64,000 nucleotides of DNA from the NCBI GenBank assembly GCA_023053685.1, contig JALIGW010000002.1, forward strand, positions 47,674,278-47,738,277, read 5' to 3'. The notes under the pieces are model-generated. The model was not told the origin of the DNA and ran no database searches. It worked only from the letters and a program-made list of their open reading frames with translations. Positions 12,801 through 24,800 of the stretch are shown here, piece after piece. The position numbers and the translations under genes are program-made. This stretch comes from Diadophis punctatus similis. Lineage: Eukaryota; Chordata; Lepidosauria; Squamata; Dipsadidae. Every line of letters starts with the position of its first letter. Positions within the stretch are counted from its first letter, which is position 1.

Positions 12801-15800
12801 GACAACCCGATCCTCCTCCCTCCTACCCTCAACGACCACAAGGTCAGTACGGGAATCAATTCGGGCCTCGTCAACGGTTCCCTCAGGACAGAGCTTTCAG
12901 GGGTAGACAAGCTAGACGGCCCTTTCGAGGGGGGGGAGGGCGCCCATACCGACGCACCAAGTGAGTCGCCGGATGTCCCTCCCATTGGCGGTCGGCTCCT
13001 TCTCTTCGCTGACCGGTGGGAGGAGTTCACATCCGACGCCTGGGTCAGGGAGACCCTAAAATTCGGGCTCTCCCTAGAATTTCTCTCCCCCCCCCCGAGC
13101 TTCTTCATCCGCAGCCCAGTCTCTACCAGAGCCCCCAAGCGTGTCCTCATGCGCAACGCCATCACGCACCTGCTGGAAATTCGAGCCATCCAGCAGGTGC
13201 CGGAGGACCAAACTGGGCAGGGATTCTATTCCATATTATTTGTAGTTCCCAAAGCCTCGGGAGGGTGGAGAGCCATTCTAGACCTCAAGAGACTGAACCG
13301 TTATATTAGATACCGACGGTTCAAGATGCACTCACTCCAGTCCATCCTGGCGTGCGTCCGGAGGGGTGACCTCATGGCCTCTATCGACCTAACTGAGGCC
13401 TACCTACACATTCCCATCCTACCTGAGCATCAACAATTCCTTAGATTCTGCTATGGAGGAGCTCACTATCAATACAGAGCCCTTCCCTTTGGTCTATCAT
13501 CCGCCCCCCGGGTATTCACTAAGGTAGTGGCGGCCTTGGCGGCCCATCTCAGAACCATCCCAGTTAGAATCTACTGTTACCTAGACGATATCCTCATCCT
13601 AGCTTCGTCCCCCGAACAAGCGGTCAAGGATGTCGAAGTAACTCTTGCCACATTCCGACACCTTGGATTCTCCATCAACCTGGAGAAAAGCAGGTTATCC
13701 CCCAGTACCTCTCTGATCCACCTGGGCGCCATCATCGACTCCCTACAGTGTAGAGTGTTCCTCTCCCAGGACCGGGTGGATAGCATTCTCGATCTGGTCA
13801 ACTCGGTTCTGCGATACCGCAGGGTCCCCCTGCGTCAGCTTTCCACTCTCCTGGGGAAAATGATTTCAGCCATCAACATAGTACCCTGGACCCGCCTCCA
13901 TTCCAGGGACCTGCAATGGTTGCTCTTACCTTTTCAGAAGGCCGGGAGGGGCTCCTCTCTGGCGAAGATCCTGGTGCCACAGTCGGTCTGCAGGTCGCTC
14001 CACTGGTGGAAGTCGCCTTCATTGCTCCAGGGCTGTCCGTTCCTCGAACCTCACAGACTAATACTTACCACCGATGCCAGCCTCACGGGATGGGGAGCTC
14101 ACATGGACTCAGCGGTCACCCAAGGCCGCTGGTCCCCACAGGAGGTGATCCTCCCCATCAACCTCCTGGAATTGCGAGCCATCCGACTGGCACTCATCCA
14201 ATTCAAACACCTGGTAGAGGGCCTTCATATCCTGATCCTAACGGACAACACCACGGCCAAGGCACATGTCAACAGGCAGGGGGGGACCCATTCTCGGGCC
14301 CTCATGGACGAAGCATTGGCCCTGGGCACTTGGGCAGAGGAACACCTCCTCTCCATAGTAGCGGAACACATTTCCGGGGAAGCCAACACGCAGGCGGACT
14401 GGCTGAGCCGTTCCTTGATAGATCAGACGGAATGGAAGCTCAACTCCGAGGTCTTCAACCAGATATCACTACGGTTCGGAACCCCACTAGTGGATCTATT
14501 CGCCACGAAGGAAAATGCCCAACTGGACAGATTCTTCACCAGGTTCCGGTGCCTAGAAGCGGAGGGAACGGATGCTCTCCGAGCCCCGTGGCCTCGGGGT
14601 CTTCTATATGCCTTCCCTCCTCTGGCCCTGATTCCACGGGTCCTTCGCAAGATCATGACAGAGAAGGCAGAAGTCCTCCTCCTGGCTCCCCACTGGCCTC
14701 GCCGAACTTGGTTTGCGGACATTCTGACCTTATCAATCTGCCCCCCATGGCACCTGCCAGTGACCAGATCTCTACTCAGCCAGGGGGAAATCAACTATCC
14801 GGAGCCTCGATGGCTTCAATTGACCGTGTGGAGGTTGAGCGGAGCACACTAATCAATCGACGTATACCTGCAGGGGCTATCCAGCTCATCCTGGACTCCA
14901 GGCGCCCATCTACGGAACGTATCTACTCCGCCTCCGGGCGCACCTTCTGTTCCTGGTGCCAATCGGCGGGTTGCTCCCCCACACTGAACTCCGTGGGTCA
15001 CGTGCTAGGGTTCCTCAAAGACGGGTTTGACAAAGGCCTGTCGACTAACACCCTCCGACGACAGGTGGCAGCTCTTTCTTCCGTCCTGGCCTGCGGTAGC
15101 CTGCCATCCCTTTCTCACCACCCACTCATCAGACAATTTCTGAGGGGAGCCTCCCTTCATAGGCCCCCAGTAGTTCATCGCTTCCCTACCTGGGATCTCA
15201 CACTAGTCCTTAACTCTCTAACGGGCGCTCCCTACGAGCCCCTACGAACCACCTCCCTGCGTTTCCTAACACAGAAGGTAGCCTTCCTAGTGGCCATTAC
15301 CTCAGCTAGGAGGATCTCGGAGATAGCCGCCTTGTCAGCTCGACCCGACCTCTGTGTCTTCTTCCCAGACAAAGTGGTCCTTAGACTAGACCCCTCCTTC
15401 CTACCTAAAGTTAATTCCCGGTTTCATCGAGCTCAGGAGCTGGTCCTGCCCAGCTTCTGCGCTCGTCCCTCGGGGCCCCTGGAGCGCCAGTGGCATTCCC
15501 TAGATGTCCGCCGGGCTATCCGCATCTACCTGAAACGCTCCAAGGAGTGGCGCAGGTCGGAGGCCTTGTTCGTATCATTCTTCCCCTCTTCCATGGGAAC
15601 CAAGGTCTCGTCAGCCACGGTGGGGCGATGGATCAGGGCGGTAATTGCCAAGGCCTACGAGCTGTCGGCTAAACCCTGTCCATCGGGAATCACAGCGCAC
15701 TCCACCAGGAGCGCGGCCTCGTCTGCGGCCTGGGCCTCCCAGGCACCCATGGAGGAGATCTGCAGAGCGGCCGCTTGGGCCACTCCGTCGTCCTTCGTTA

Positions 15801-18800
15801 GACACTATAAAATAGATTCCCTTGCCTCTTCCGACGCGGCCTTTGGCCGCAGGGTCTTGCAAAGGATCCTGCCACCCGACTCCCGGGAACCCCGTTAATC
15901 TTCCCTCCCTCGGGACACCAGGCTTTGGCATGTCCCATCCTGGATGATAGCTCCACCCACTATGGAGAATGGTACGTTGTCTTACCTGAACGTCCATTCT
16001 CGTAGGTGTGGAGCTATCATCCAGACCCTCCCGTTCAGCAGGGGTTCCGAGGTGGCAGGTAGTTATAAGTTCTTGTTGTTTGTTCTGTTGTTACTTATGT
16101 TAGAGGGGGTAATGGGGCGGGGTACAAGAGGTTTGTTTTACTAGATCAAGAAGATTCAGAGGTGACCACGTGAGTCAGTGCTTCGTCTTCGTCAAAAAGC
16201 GGGTCTTGAAGACAGAGGCAGAAATATATTGAAAAAAGACTCAGTCCTGATTGGGTGAGAGACGTGATGTAACCCATCCTGGATGATAGCTCCACACCTA
16301 CGAGAATGGACGTTCAGGTAAGACAACGTACCATTTTCCCTTCCTTCACAGGCCCTAGCCCCGCTTCCTCCCCCACGACCGCCTCTTTCTTTAGGCTTAT
16401 CTTCCTCCCATGGTGGCAGGGAGAAGGCAAGCTGTCTTTTTTGGTGCGACTGCAAGAAGCCTCCCAGCTGCCGCCTCTTTGACAGCTACTTCCATGCAGC
16501 GGAGGCTAGCTGGAGGCCGCCGAAAACTACTGGAGGTCTCGAACATGCCAAAAAAGCCACTGCCGTGCCGTCGCTGCCCTGTTCTTTGTGCTGGCTGCAC
16601 ATGCGCACCCCATTGCCTGCTGCTCCGGAGCCAAGGGACCAGCACAGCAGGCAATGGGGTGCACAGCCGGCGCGAAGAACAGGGCGGCGATGGCACGGCA
16701 GTGGCTTTTTCAGCACGTTCAAGACCTCTGGTAGTTTTTGGCAGCCTCCAGCCAGCTGCTGCTTCGAGAAGAGGTGGCAGCTGGGAGGCTTCTCGCAGTC
16801 ACACCGAAAAAGACAGCTTGCCTTCTCTCTGCCACCAGCCGTCGCAGAAGGAAGGTAAGCCCGAAGAAAGAGGCGGTCATGGGAGAGGAAGCGGGGCTAG
16901 GGCCGGGGCCTGTGAAGGAAGGGAAACTGGGCGAAACGTGCAACTGGCGAAGGGAGTGGGCGGCGGCTCCGGGGCCAGGCCGGAGCCGGGGAATGGTGAG
17001 TTCCCTGGCCCAGGCAGGCGGCAGCGGCTCCAGGGCCTTGGGGAATGGCGCGTCCCTGGGACCCCGGCCCAAGGCAAAGGGCAAGCGGGCGGCATCCATT
17101 GGTTACCTTTGGTGAGCTGAGCTGAGTTGAGTGGGAGTCGGTGAGGCGACTGGCAAGGCAATTAGCTGGGCTGCGTGGTGAAGGCAACTTTTATAGGGCA
17201 GGGGTGGGCGGGATGACCGCCGAGTGGATGGAAGGGGCGAGCGTTGAGCAGGCAGGGCAAGCGGCAACCAGGCGACCCGGTGGGCAGGGGCGGGACCACC
17301 CAGAGGTGGTATTTACCGGTTTGGCGAACCAGTCCAAATTGCAGCTACCGGTTCATCTGAACCGGTCGAAACCACCTCTGATTTGTGGCCCAATTTATTC
17401 ATTGGAGGCCACAAGTCTTTAGAAAGGTGTGTTAGAATATTTAATTATACACAAGGAAACTTAAATGACAGTTTAGATGTGATTCACCTAAATAAGAACA
17501 GACAAGAGTGAAACCTTATAAAAATCTGATTGTCTCCACTAGTGTGAATGTGCCAATGCTTCTTATAGCTATGGTAGTTCAAACCCTTAACCTTTTCCTA
17601 CTGTTCTTTCCATTAACGTATCCTTAGTGCTTGGCCTTGAAGCTAAGTGATTGCTGTATTACGATTTTCTGTATTTGTAAACTCTGACCTGAGAACCACC
17701 ACATATCTAATTAACTTTAACACTTGGAAAGGACAGCAGGATATAACATAATGAGAACAATATGTTTAAAAAGATGAGGTAAGTCTACTGAGTCTAAGGA
17801 AAGCCAGTTGATGTAGTAGTCAAAATATTGCATTGGAATCAGTGAGCCTTAAATTCAGTAGAGGTTGATGGATTTTGGAGTAGTCATTATGTCTGAATTT
17901 ATATTCTTTTCAAAAACAAATGAAGAATGTGCATGTTTTAATTTTATTAAGAATACAGTTTTCCTTGATATCAGAAATTTGAGAAAGTGCAGTTATTATT
18001 GAATGTAATTGGGGCTTGCAAAATCAATTCTAATTACTAGTTTAGTTTATTCAAATCATTACTTTTAACTTTGACTTTTTCCCTATTTTTCTATTTGTTT
18101 TACCAACACATACACACACAAACCAACCAATATGTCTCATCCCTCTGAAAGATTAATGTAGTTTTAGTGTATTTACATATCATGTTTTAAAAGGAAGGTA
18201 AATGGGAAGGAAATAGTTTCACCACTGTTTTGAATAACTGATTGTTCAGATTACTTGTGCAGTAGGAATGAAAAATGAACAAGTTCATGCCATTCTATTC
18301 TTTATACTACACTTGTTTCAACTAGAATATACCATATTTTTCGGAGTATAAGACGCACCGAAGTATAAGACGCACCTTAGTTTTGGGGGAGGAAAACAAG
18401 GGAAAAAGGCCTCTGCCTCCAAGCAATTTGCCAAACAGCAAACAGCACAAATGATAGACACTGTTTGCTGTGTATTTCTGTGCATGTGTGCTTGACCCAT
18501 AGAAATAGCAAAGAATTGGAGAAATGTACATTATGCCAGAAAGTTTTCTTAAATGTAGTCACACTAACTCCTCCCAATTATTTAAATAGATCTACTCCAA
18601 GGTAACTAAACTCTAATACTAAACAGGACACTGTTACATTTCATACTATACTTGTACAGAGCTGTTAAAATTAATTAAAATTTCTGGAAGTATACATTAT
18701 TCTCTATTATTTAAAAGAAGATACATTATTCTCTATTATTTAAAAGAAGATACAATCGCACTGGGCCTCTTCAGAGCAAGCATTTATTTTAAAAAGCTTC

Positions 18801-21800
18801 TTTATTTACAGGGATCTTGGCAACTTTAAGACTTGTGGACTTCAACTCCCAGAATTCCACAGCCAGCAAAGCTAACAAAGCTGGCTGTTGAATTCTGGGA
18901 ATTGAAGCCCACAAGTCTTAAAGTTGCCAAGGTTGGAGACCCCTGGCTCTAGAACAATAATAAAGCAGTCTTTAAAAAATAAGTCTAATAATTTGAACAT
19001 TCTACAGACATTTATAGTTATTCACTTACCCCCTTCCATACAGTTCAGCAAAAAATAAAAATCTGCTGTGTCTCTCCCAGCTATTTGTCTCTTTGTAGTT
19101 AGTTTCACTTTCATTTTCCCATGTGGCAAACCTAATCAGCTGTTTGTCGGGAAACTGCTACTGACTTGCTTGGCTTTACAGGCTCTTCCCTCTTTCCTGC
19201 AAGCAGGTAAATTGCTGGAAGACAGATGCCAAAGGGTGGGGGTGGCTGGGTGGGTGGGGCTGCATTCGGTTTATAAGACGCACCCAAGTTTTCACCCTCT
19301 TTTTGGGGGTAAAAAGGTGCATCTTATACTCCGAAAAATATGGTACATACTGTATCCCCAGAGCAGATTAGAACCCCTCCATCTTGCATGTGAGTCTGCC
19401 AGACATTAAAATCTGCAAATAAATGATGATATATAGGGTTATTGAAAAAAGAATGAACCGATTTCATGACGCAATATTTTATTAAGGAAAAGTAATACAA
19501 AACTCCAGCCAAATCACAAGTATTCTACTCATAATCAACTTTTATTTCCTGCCTTACAAGTGTTCAATGTGGCCACCACCTGCAGCACGGGCAACATCAA
19601 TGCGGTAAGAGAATCCCTCCCAGGCGCGTATCAGCATATCACAATCCACTGAGTTGATCGCTGTTGTTATTCGATGTGTAAGGTCATCGAGGTTAGTGGG
19701 TAGCAGTGGAACATAAACGCAATCTTTTACTTATCCCCACAAGAAAAAATCACTCACGGTTAAATCTGGGGATCCTGCAGGCCAAGCACAAAGAGCAAGG
19801 TCTTGGGCCCCCCAACGCAGAATGCCTTTTCCTGAGGACTCTCCATTCCGAGGGTAAACAAACAACTGAATGTTGCCGGAAGAACTATGCAACTACATCG
19901 CCCCTGTGGCAGCCATTCAGAACTTAGATAATTCCTCTTTCAAATGGTCACTGACTCATTACATGACGATGCTTGAGAACTGAAGCAATACGTCATGAAA
20001 TCGGTTCATTCTTTTTGAATAACCCTGTATAGGTAGTCTTTGACTTACAACAGTTTATGTAGTGACTGTTTGAAGTTACAATGGCACTGAAAAAAGTGAC
20101 TTCTGACTGTTTTTCACACCTACCACCATTGCAGCATCCCCATGGTCACGTGATCAAAATTCAGACGTCTGGTAACTGATTCATATTTATGACAGTTGCA
20201 GTGTCTGAGGGGGGGAAGTGTCATGTGATCAACTTTTGCGACCTCCTGACAAGCAGAATCAATGGGGAAACCAGTTTCATTTAACAACTGTGTTACTAAC
20301 TTAAGAACTGCAGTGATTCCCTTAACAACTATGACTTTTAATTCTTTTAATAGTGCCAGCCTTGCTATAGACTGGAAACTAATCATAACTAATGTTTTCT
20401 GATGTATTCATTTTATTAATAGTCCGTGTCTCCCTTCACTTAGCAGAATTAGTGTGTTTCAAAGGAACAAGAACATTTATACAGTAGCTACCGTCTTGTG
20501 ATTTATTGTCAGCGGCAATAATTGTAATGTTGTAAAATCTTGCAAATAAACAGCCAAGTGGTAAAAATGAAATTCTATATAAACTAGATATCCAGATATA
20601 AGATGTCCTTTCTCAGTGGGCCATAAATATTCACCTGATTAATAAACTCCAGCTGACTTGTTACCATTAGGCCCAGGCTATATAAGAGTACTAATTTTTC
20701 TAGAACATCTTATGTCATATAACAGGACAAGCTGTGTATCCTACAATTAAATAAATGCATTCAGAATTGCATTATTTGTTCATCTGTTGTATATGTTCAT
20801 AAAAAGTGTTTGAGAAGTAAATTTACATAACATATGCTGTAGCAGCTACGTATTTAAAAATATGATACATCTTTGACAGATAGGAATTTTCCTATCAAGA
20901 GGCGATTTAGGATCTTGCTTCCCTGAAGTCATTCGTACTTAGAAAATAAAACCGAGATTCAATGCTAATTAACAAAATATTTATTTTAGTACAAAAGTAA
21001 CAAAAGAATAAACCTTTAATAAGCTACATCTTCTCAGCTAAGGATTCACGTCTGCCTCGGGTGAGGCATTGAAGGAGAAGGAAAGTAGAAGGAGACAAAA
21101 CTCCTGGAATGCACGCATGCGTAGTAAAACATATCACATGTCTGCTTGATTAGAAATTACAGTAAATCTAGAAATAGTAGAGATGCACAACTAGCAATTA
21201 TTCACATCGTGACAATCTTTGCCCCATTGGACTTTTGACAAGTAGGTACAAAAATAACTTAAAGAAGGGTTCTACATGGTCAAAGAGCTATGTCCTCTTT
21301 GAACATATTCTATTTACCTTCCTTTTTTCCCCTCTCACCCATGAACTGTTTTAAGTTATATGTGCCCTTAGCATCATAATTTTCCAATAGTATTATTTGG
21401 TAATAGCATTGTGGGTTGTCCCAAAACTGTTGGTACTTCTTTAGTTCATTGTGGATACTGTTTGGCTTTTGGTAATACTCATAAAAGGGTCTTCTTAAAA
21501 AAAATGAGCAGTTTCTATAATACCCTGTTTCCCCCAAAATAAGACATCCCCTGATAGTAAGCCCAATCAGGCTTTTGAGTGTATGGCAATAAGGCCAAGC
21601 GCTTATTTCAGGGTTCAAAAAATATACAGTATAAGGATCTTATTTTCGGGAAAACACGGTAGAACTTCCTTCTTTAGTTCTTTTTCTCCAGTTCTTTTTA
21701 CTCCATACTCTGTCACAATTTTCTTTCACAATCTCCTTTGGTTTTCAAGTAGAGAAATAAAGGAGACACTTCAACAGAGTTGCCAGAAGAAAAGAATCAA

Positions 21801-24800
21801 GGAGCAAGTCTTGATTTCTCTGTATTCTCCTTCCTGTTCTCACTCCTTTTCCTGAATAAAGATTTATTTCTATAAAGATCTGCCTATGAAGCATTCCCAT
21901 TTTTCCCATATGTATTCTGAAGCAATGTCTGTATTAAAGCTTGAGAAACAGTAAGTCATATGCAAAGTCTGAAGCTCCCACTCAATGCAGCTGGATAAAT
22001 ATTTAGCTTAACCTTCTCAACAGTTGCTTGCTGAATTGCCTGTGATAAATTATTGTCCGTGGAAGCAGTTAGGTGAAATAAGAATGAATTAGTTCAGGGG
22101 TGTCAAACTGGCGGCATGCGGGCCGGATGCATCACATGCAGGCTCTGCCCCCGCCCAATTTAGCAAAGGGGGAAAAAGTCCCGCTACATCACGTGATGCT
22201 GCCGTGATGATGCGAGTTTGACACCCCTGAATTAGTTCTTCAGGGTACCAAAAAGTTGCAAATAATTACAAATGTTTCCATTCTTATGAAACTATGAACA
22301 TTTGTGGAATAAATGTTTGCTTTTTTTTGGAGGGGGGGGGATTTACAAGTAGCAGGCTTAATCCAAATGAATTATCTTGAGAGATTGAAACTGTTCAGAT
22401 AAGTGACATGTCAAATATTTATTCTTATAATACAATCCTAAATTCACACTTCTTGCTTTGAATTATTAGCTTTTCTCTGTGAAGTAATTGGAGAGCTGCT
22501 GCCTGACCTGAAAAGATCAGACATTTCAGGCTGTTCCAGTAAAAAAAGGAAAATCATTATTTCAAAGACAAACTTGATTGCTGTAGTATGCATTTCTTGG
22601 AATGCTTCATCATAAACATACAGTGTTGAAAGAGGGAGTATAGATATATCCATAGTTTGAGAAGGAGGAGGAGTATGGAGTAGCAAAAAAGGGAGAAACC
22701 TAAAAAAAGTGTAGCTCTTGACAATGCAGTCACTCTCTGTGTGGAGTTAGGCAATTGTGGCTTATGGATTGCATCTTTTACGTCTCTGAGATCATGCCAG
22801 TAAAATTGTGTAACAAAACCACTAAACTTTTGGTAACCCTTTTTTAAAAATTGCTTATGCATTTAAACTTTTTAAAATTATCTGTTGATTACTGCAGTTC
22901 CAAAAAGCCTTTAAATGGCTTATAAATAATATAAAAATGAAATGAAAATGTAACTACATCTCAGAATGAAAAACAATAAATCCTACTGTGCATTAACATA
23001 AGCATGACAACAATCATTGCCTACTGCAAGGACCTGCTGCATATTCAAACCCCTGAGGCTTTCCAGCAAAATTAAAGTTAAACTTTATGTGCTGAGTCTT
23101 TGGCTTTCGGTAATTACTACTAAATTAATTTAATTTAATGCCTGATTCTGGTTTGCAGAGCTGTTAATATAAGTGTTTGCCACCAGACCTTTAAATATTT
23201 GCTATACATTGTATAATACAGGAAGTACAAATATAAAGCTTTGTGATAATTAATGGCTGTCCAGAAGAAAAAGGATGTTGATAGATTTGACCATTTAATT
23301 AGGCATTGTATTAACATTTTTAATATATTAGTTTGCACCTCTATCTAATGTACCATTCATAAATTAAAAAATACAGTGAAATATCCATTACAACAAAAAG
23401 GCTTAAACAAAAATGGAGGATTAAAAACAAATGTGAAAACAAAAGTTTGTTGATTGATTAATTCAAGATAACTTATAAAAAATTAGTTAAATTGAATGTG
23501 TCAATGCCAAGCTGTTAAAGTAATGTCCTGTCTTTTTTTTCAACTGTTGCTTTACATTTCAGTACTTTATTCAGTAGAGGTACTTCCTTTGGCTGTTTTC
23601 TTCAAGGAAGTGAAAATGTTATACAGTATTAACATGCTGCAGAGATTTAGAAAGACCAACTAAAATGTAATATTGAGCTTCACTGAAATGCTCAGGCATA
23701 AAGTGTAAAGGAGAGTAATAAGTAGTTATTGCCACCCAAAGTGGATTTCCTAGTTGGTTCATCAACTAAAGTGCCAATCATTTGAAGGCAATTTTATAAA
23801 AATTGTATTACAGTGGAAAAAATTTCAAAAGCACAGAAGTACCTTAAGTAAGTTATGTATGTGTATGTAGAGTATGTGAAGAAAAAGCAATAATTTAATA
23901 TGCGAGAATTGCTTTTTGAAAAATGTCAGATATTTTAGAATAACTAATTTTAATTGTATGGGAAATGGGAACATAAATGCCTGTTAATCATAAAACTGGT
24001 ATTCTTTATAGGAACTAGCTATCTTTGAAAACCTGTGTGATTTAGTGCAGCGGTCCCAAATATTTTTGAAACCAGGGATCGGTTTTGTGGAAGACAATTT
24101 TTCCACAGACTGACCCCGGGGGGGGGGGAGTGCAGAATCTAGATCCCGCACATGCACAGTTTTGCTCACCTGCCACTATCCTCCATCTGTAGACCCAAGT
24201 TCCTAACAGGTCTCGGATCAGTAGCAGTCCATGGCCCATTTGTTGGGGATTCCTGATTTAGGGCACGTGAATATATTTCTATCTTATATATATTTACAAT
24301 AGATTGCAACACTTCCTCTGGTATATAAACTTGGGGAAATCATTGAGCATTAAAATAAATTGTTTAGACTGTGCTTAATAGCATAGTTTTGTGATTAGTA
24401 TTAGGACTTCTTAGACATATTCCAAGTTCCAGGATTTTATCTGTAGGAGTCTTTCAGAGGGAGCTTTAGATGATAGTGTTAAGTCTAACACATCTCAATA
24501 AATATTTGTTTTATAAAACAGATATATAGAACTTTGTTAATTTATATTCATGTGATAATCTTTGTCTACATATGTATTAAATAAAGCAATACCCAGTCCT
24601 ATAGCTCCTTGTAATCAATATATTTTAGCAGTTATATGGGGGGAATCAAACTGTTTTTGTTTGTACAGGAAATACAGTATATATATTATAAAAGTACTTT
24701 AAAATAGTTGCTTTACTTTTATTCTTCCTTGTAGATTTCTTAAAATGCTTCAACTGTAACTCACATGGAAATGACTGAAATTTCTGATTTGTATTTGTTT

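Larger units (their letters stand above)
10319..16335 (+). mobile_element. Complete DIRS-type tyrosine-recombinase retrotransposon
   Basis: A 6.0-kb element. It has inverted terminal repeats (10332-10470 against 16161-16295), three large overlapping frames (gag-like, RT/RNase H, tyrosine recombinase) and an internal complementary region (15934-16024) equal to the reverse complement of the two element ends joined. This is the defining DIRS layout, which permits a circular intermediate and recombinase-mediated integration without target-site duplication. I see no frameshift or stop in the three catalytic regions. The nearest squamate relative would need a search. Confidence 0.93.
10032..17380. 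mobile_element. Fold-back hAT-like element split by a DIRS insertion
   Basis: Exact 8-mers ATTTGTGG flank the unit at 10022-10029 and 17381-17388, with two extra bases at the left. The ends are CAGTGGTGGG and ACCACCTCTG. The arms are inverted copies of each other: 16338-16500 pairs with about 16745-16925. The left-arm sequence broken at 10318/16336 (CTCCCTTCGCCAGTCGCAC, then TTTCCCTTCCTTCACAGGCC) is continuous in the right arm (reverse complement of about 16896-16955). That directly shows the 6-kb DIRS was inserted into one arm. Confidence 0.75.
18332..19343. mobile_element. TA-flanked fold-back MITE, CCATATTTTTCGGAGTATAAG ends
   Basis: The inverted ends CCRTATTTTTCGGAGTATAA are flanked by TA (18330-18331, 19344-19345), suggesting a Tc1/mariner-type origin. 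Sub-terminal AGACGCACC phrases repeat at both ends. Relatives are at 44775-45363 and 53473-54242. This copy is larger because another fold-back element lies inside it (18809-18945). Confidence 0.82.

Noticed and set aside
13916..14809. Upstream 298 codons of the frame leading into the tyrosine recombinase
   Set aside because: This part is a shadow of the RT/RNase H frame with low-complexity Gly/Pro/His content; the recombinase proper starts about 14810.
16410..17187. Long frames up to 236 codons after the DIRS
   Set aside because: They lie in the hairpin of the outer fold-back element, with matching frames on both strands and no domain.
17301..17380. Independent 80-bp MITE
   Set aside because: Its ends are inverted repeats, but the 8-mers beside it do not match each other; the right one matches the left flank of the larger element, so I treat it as that element's terminus.
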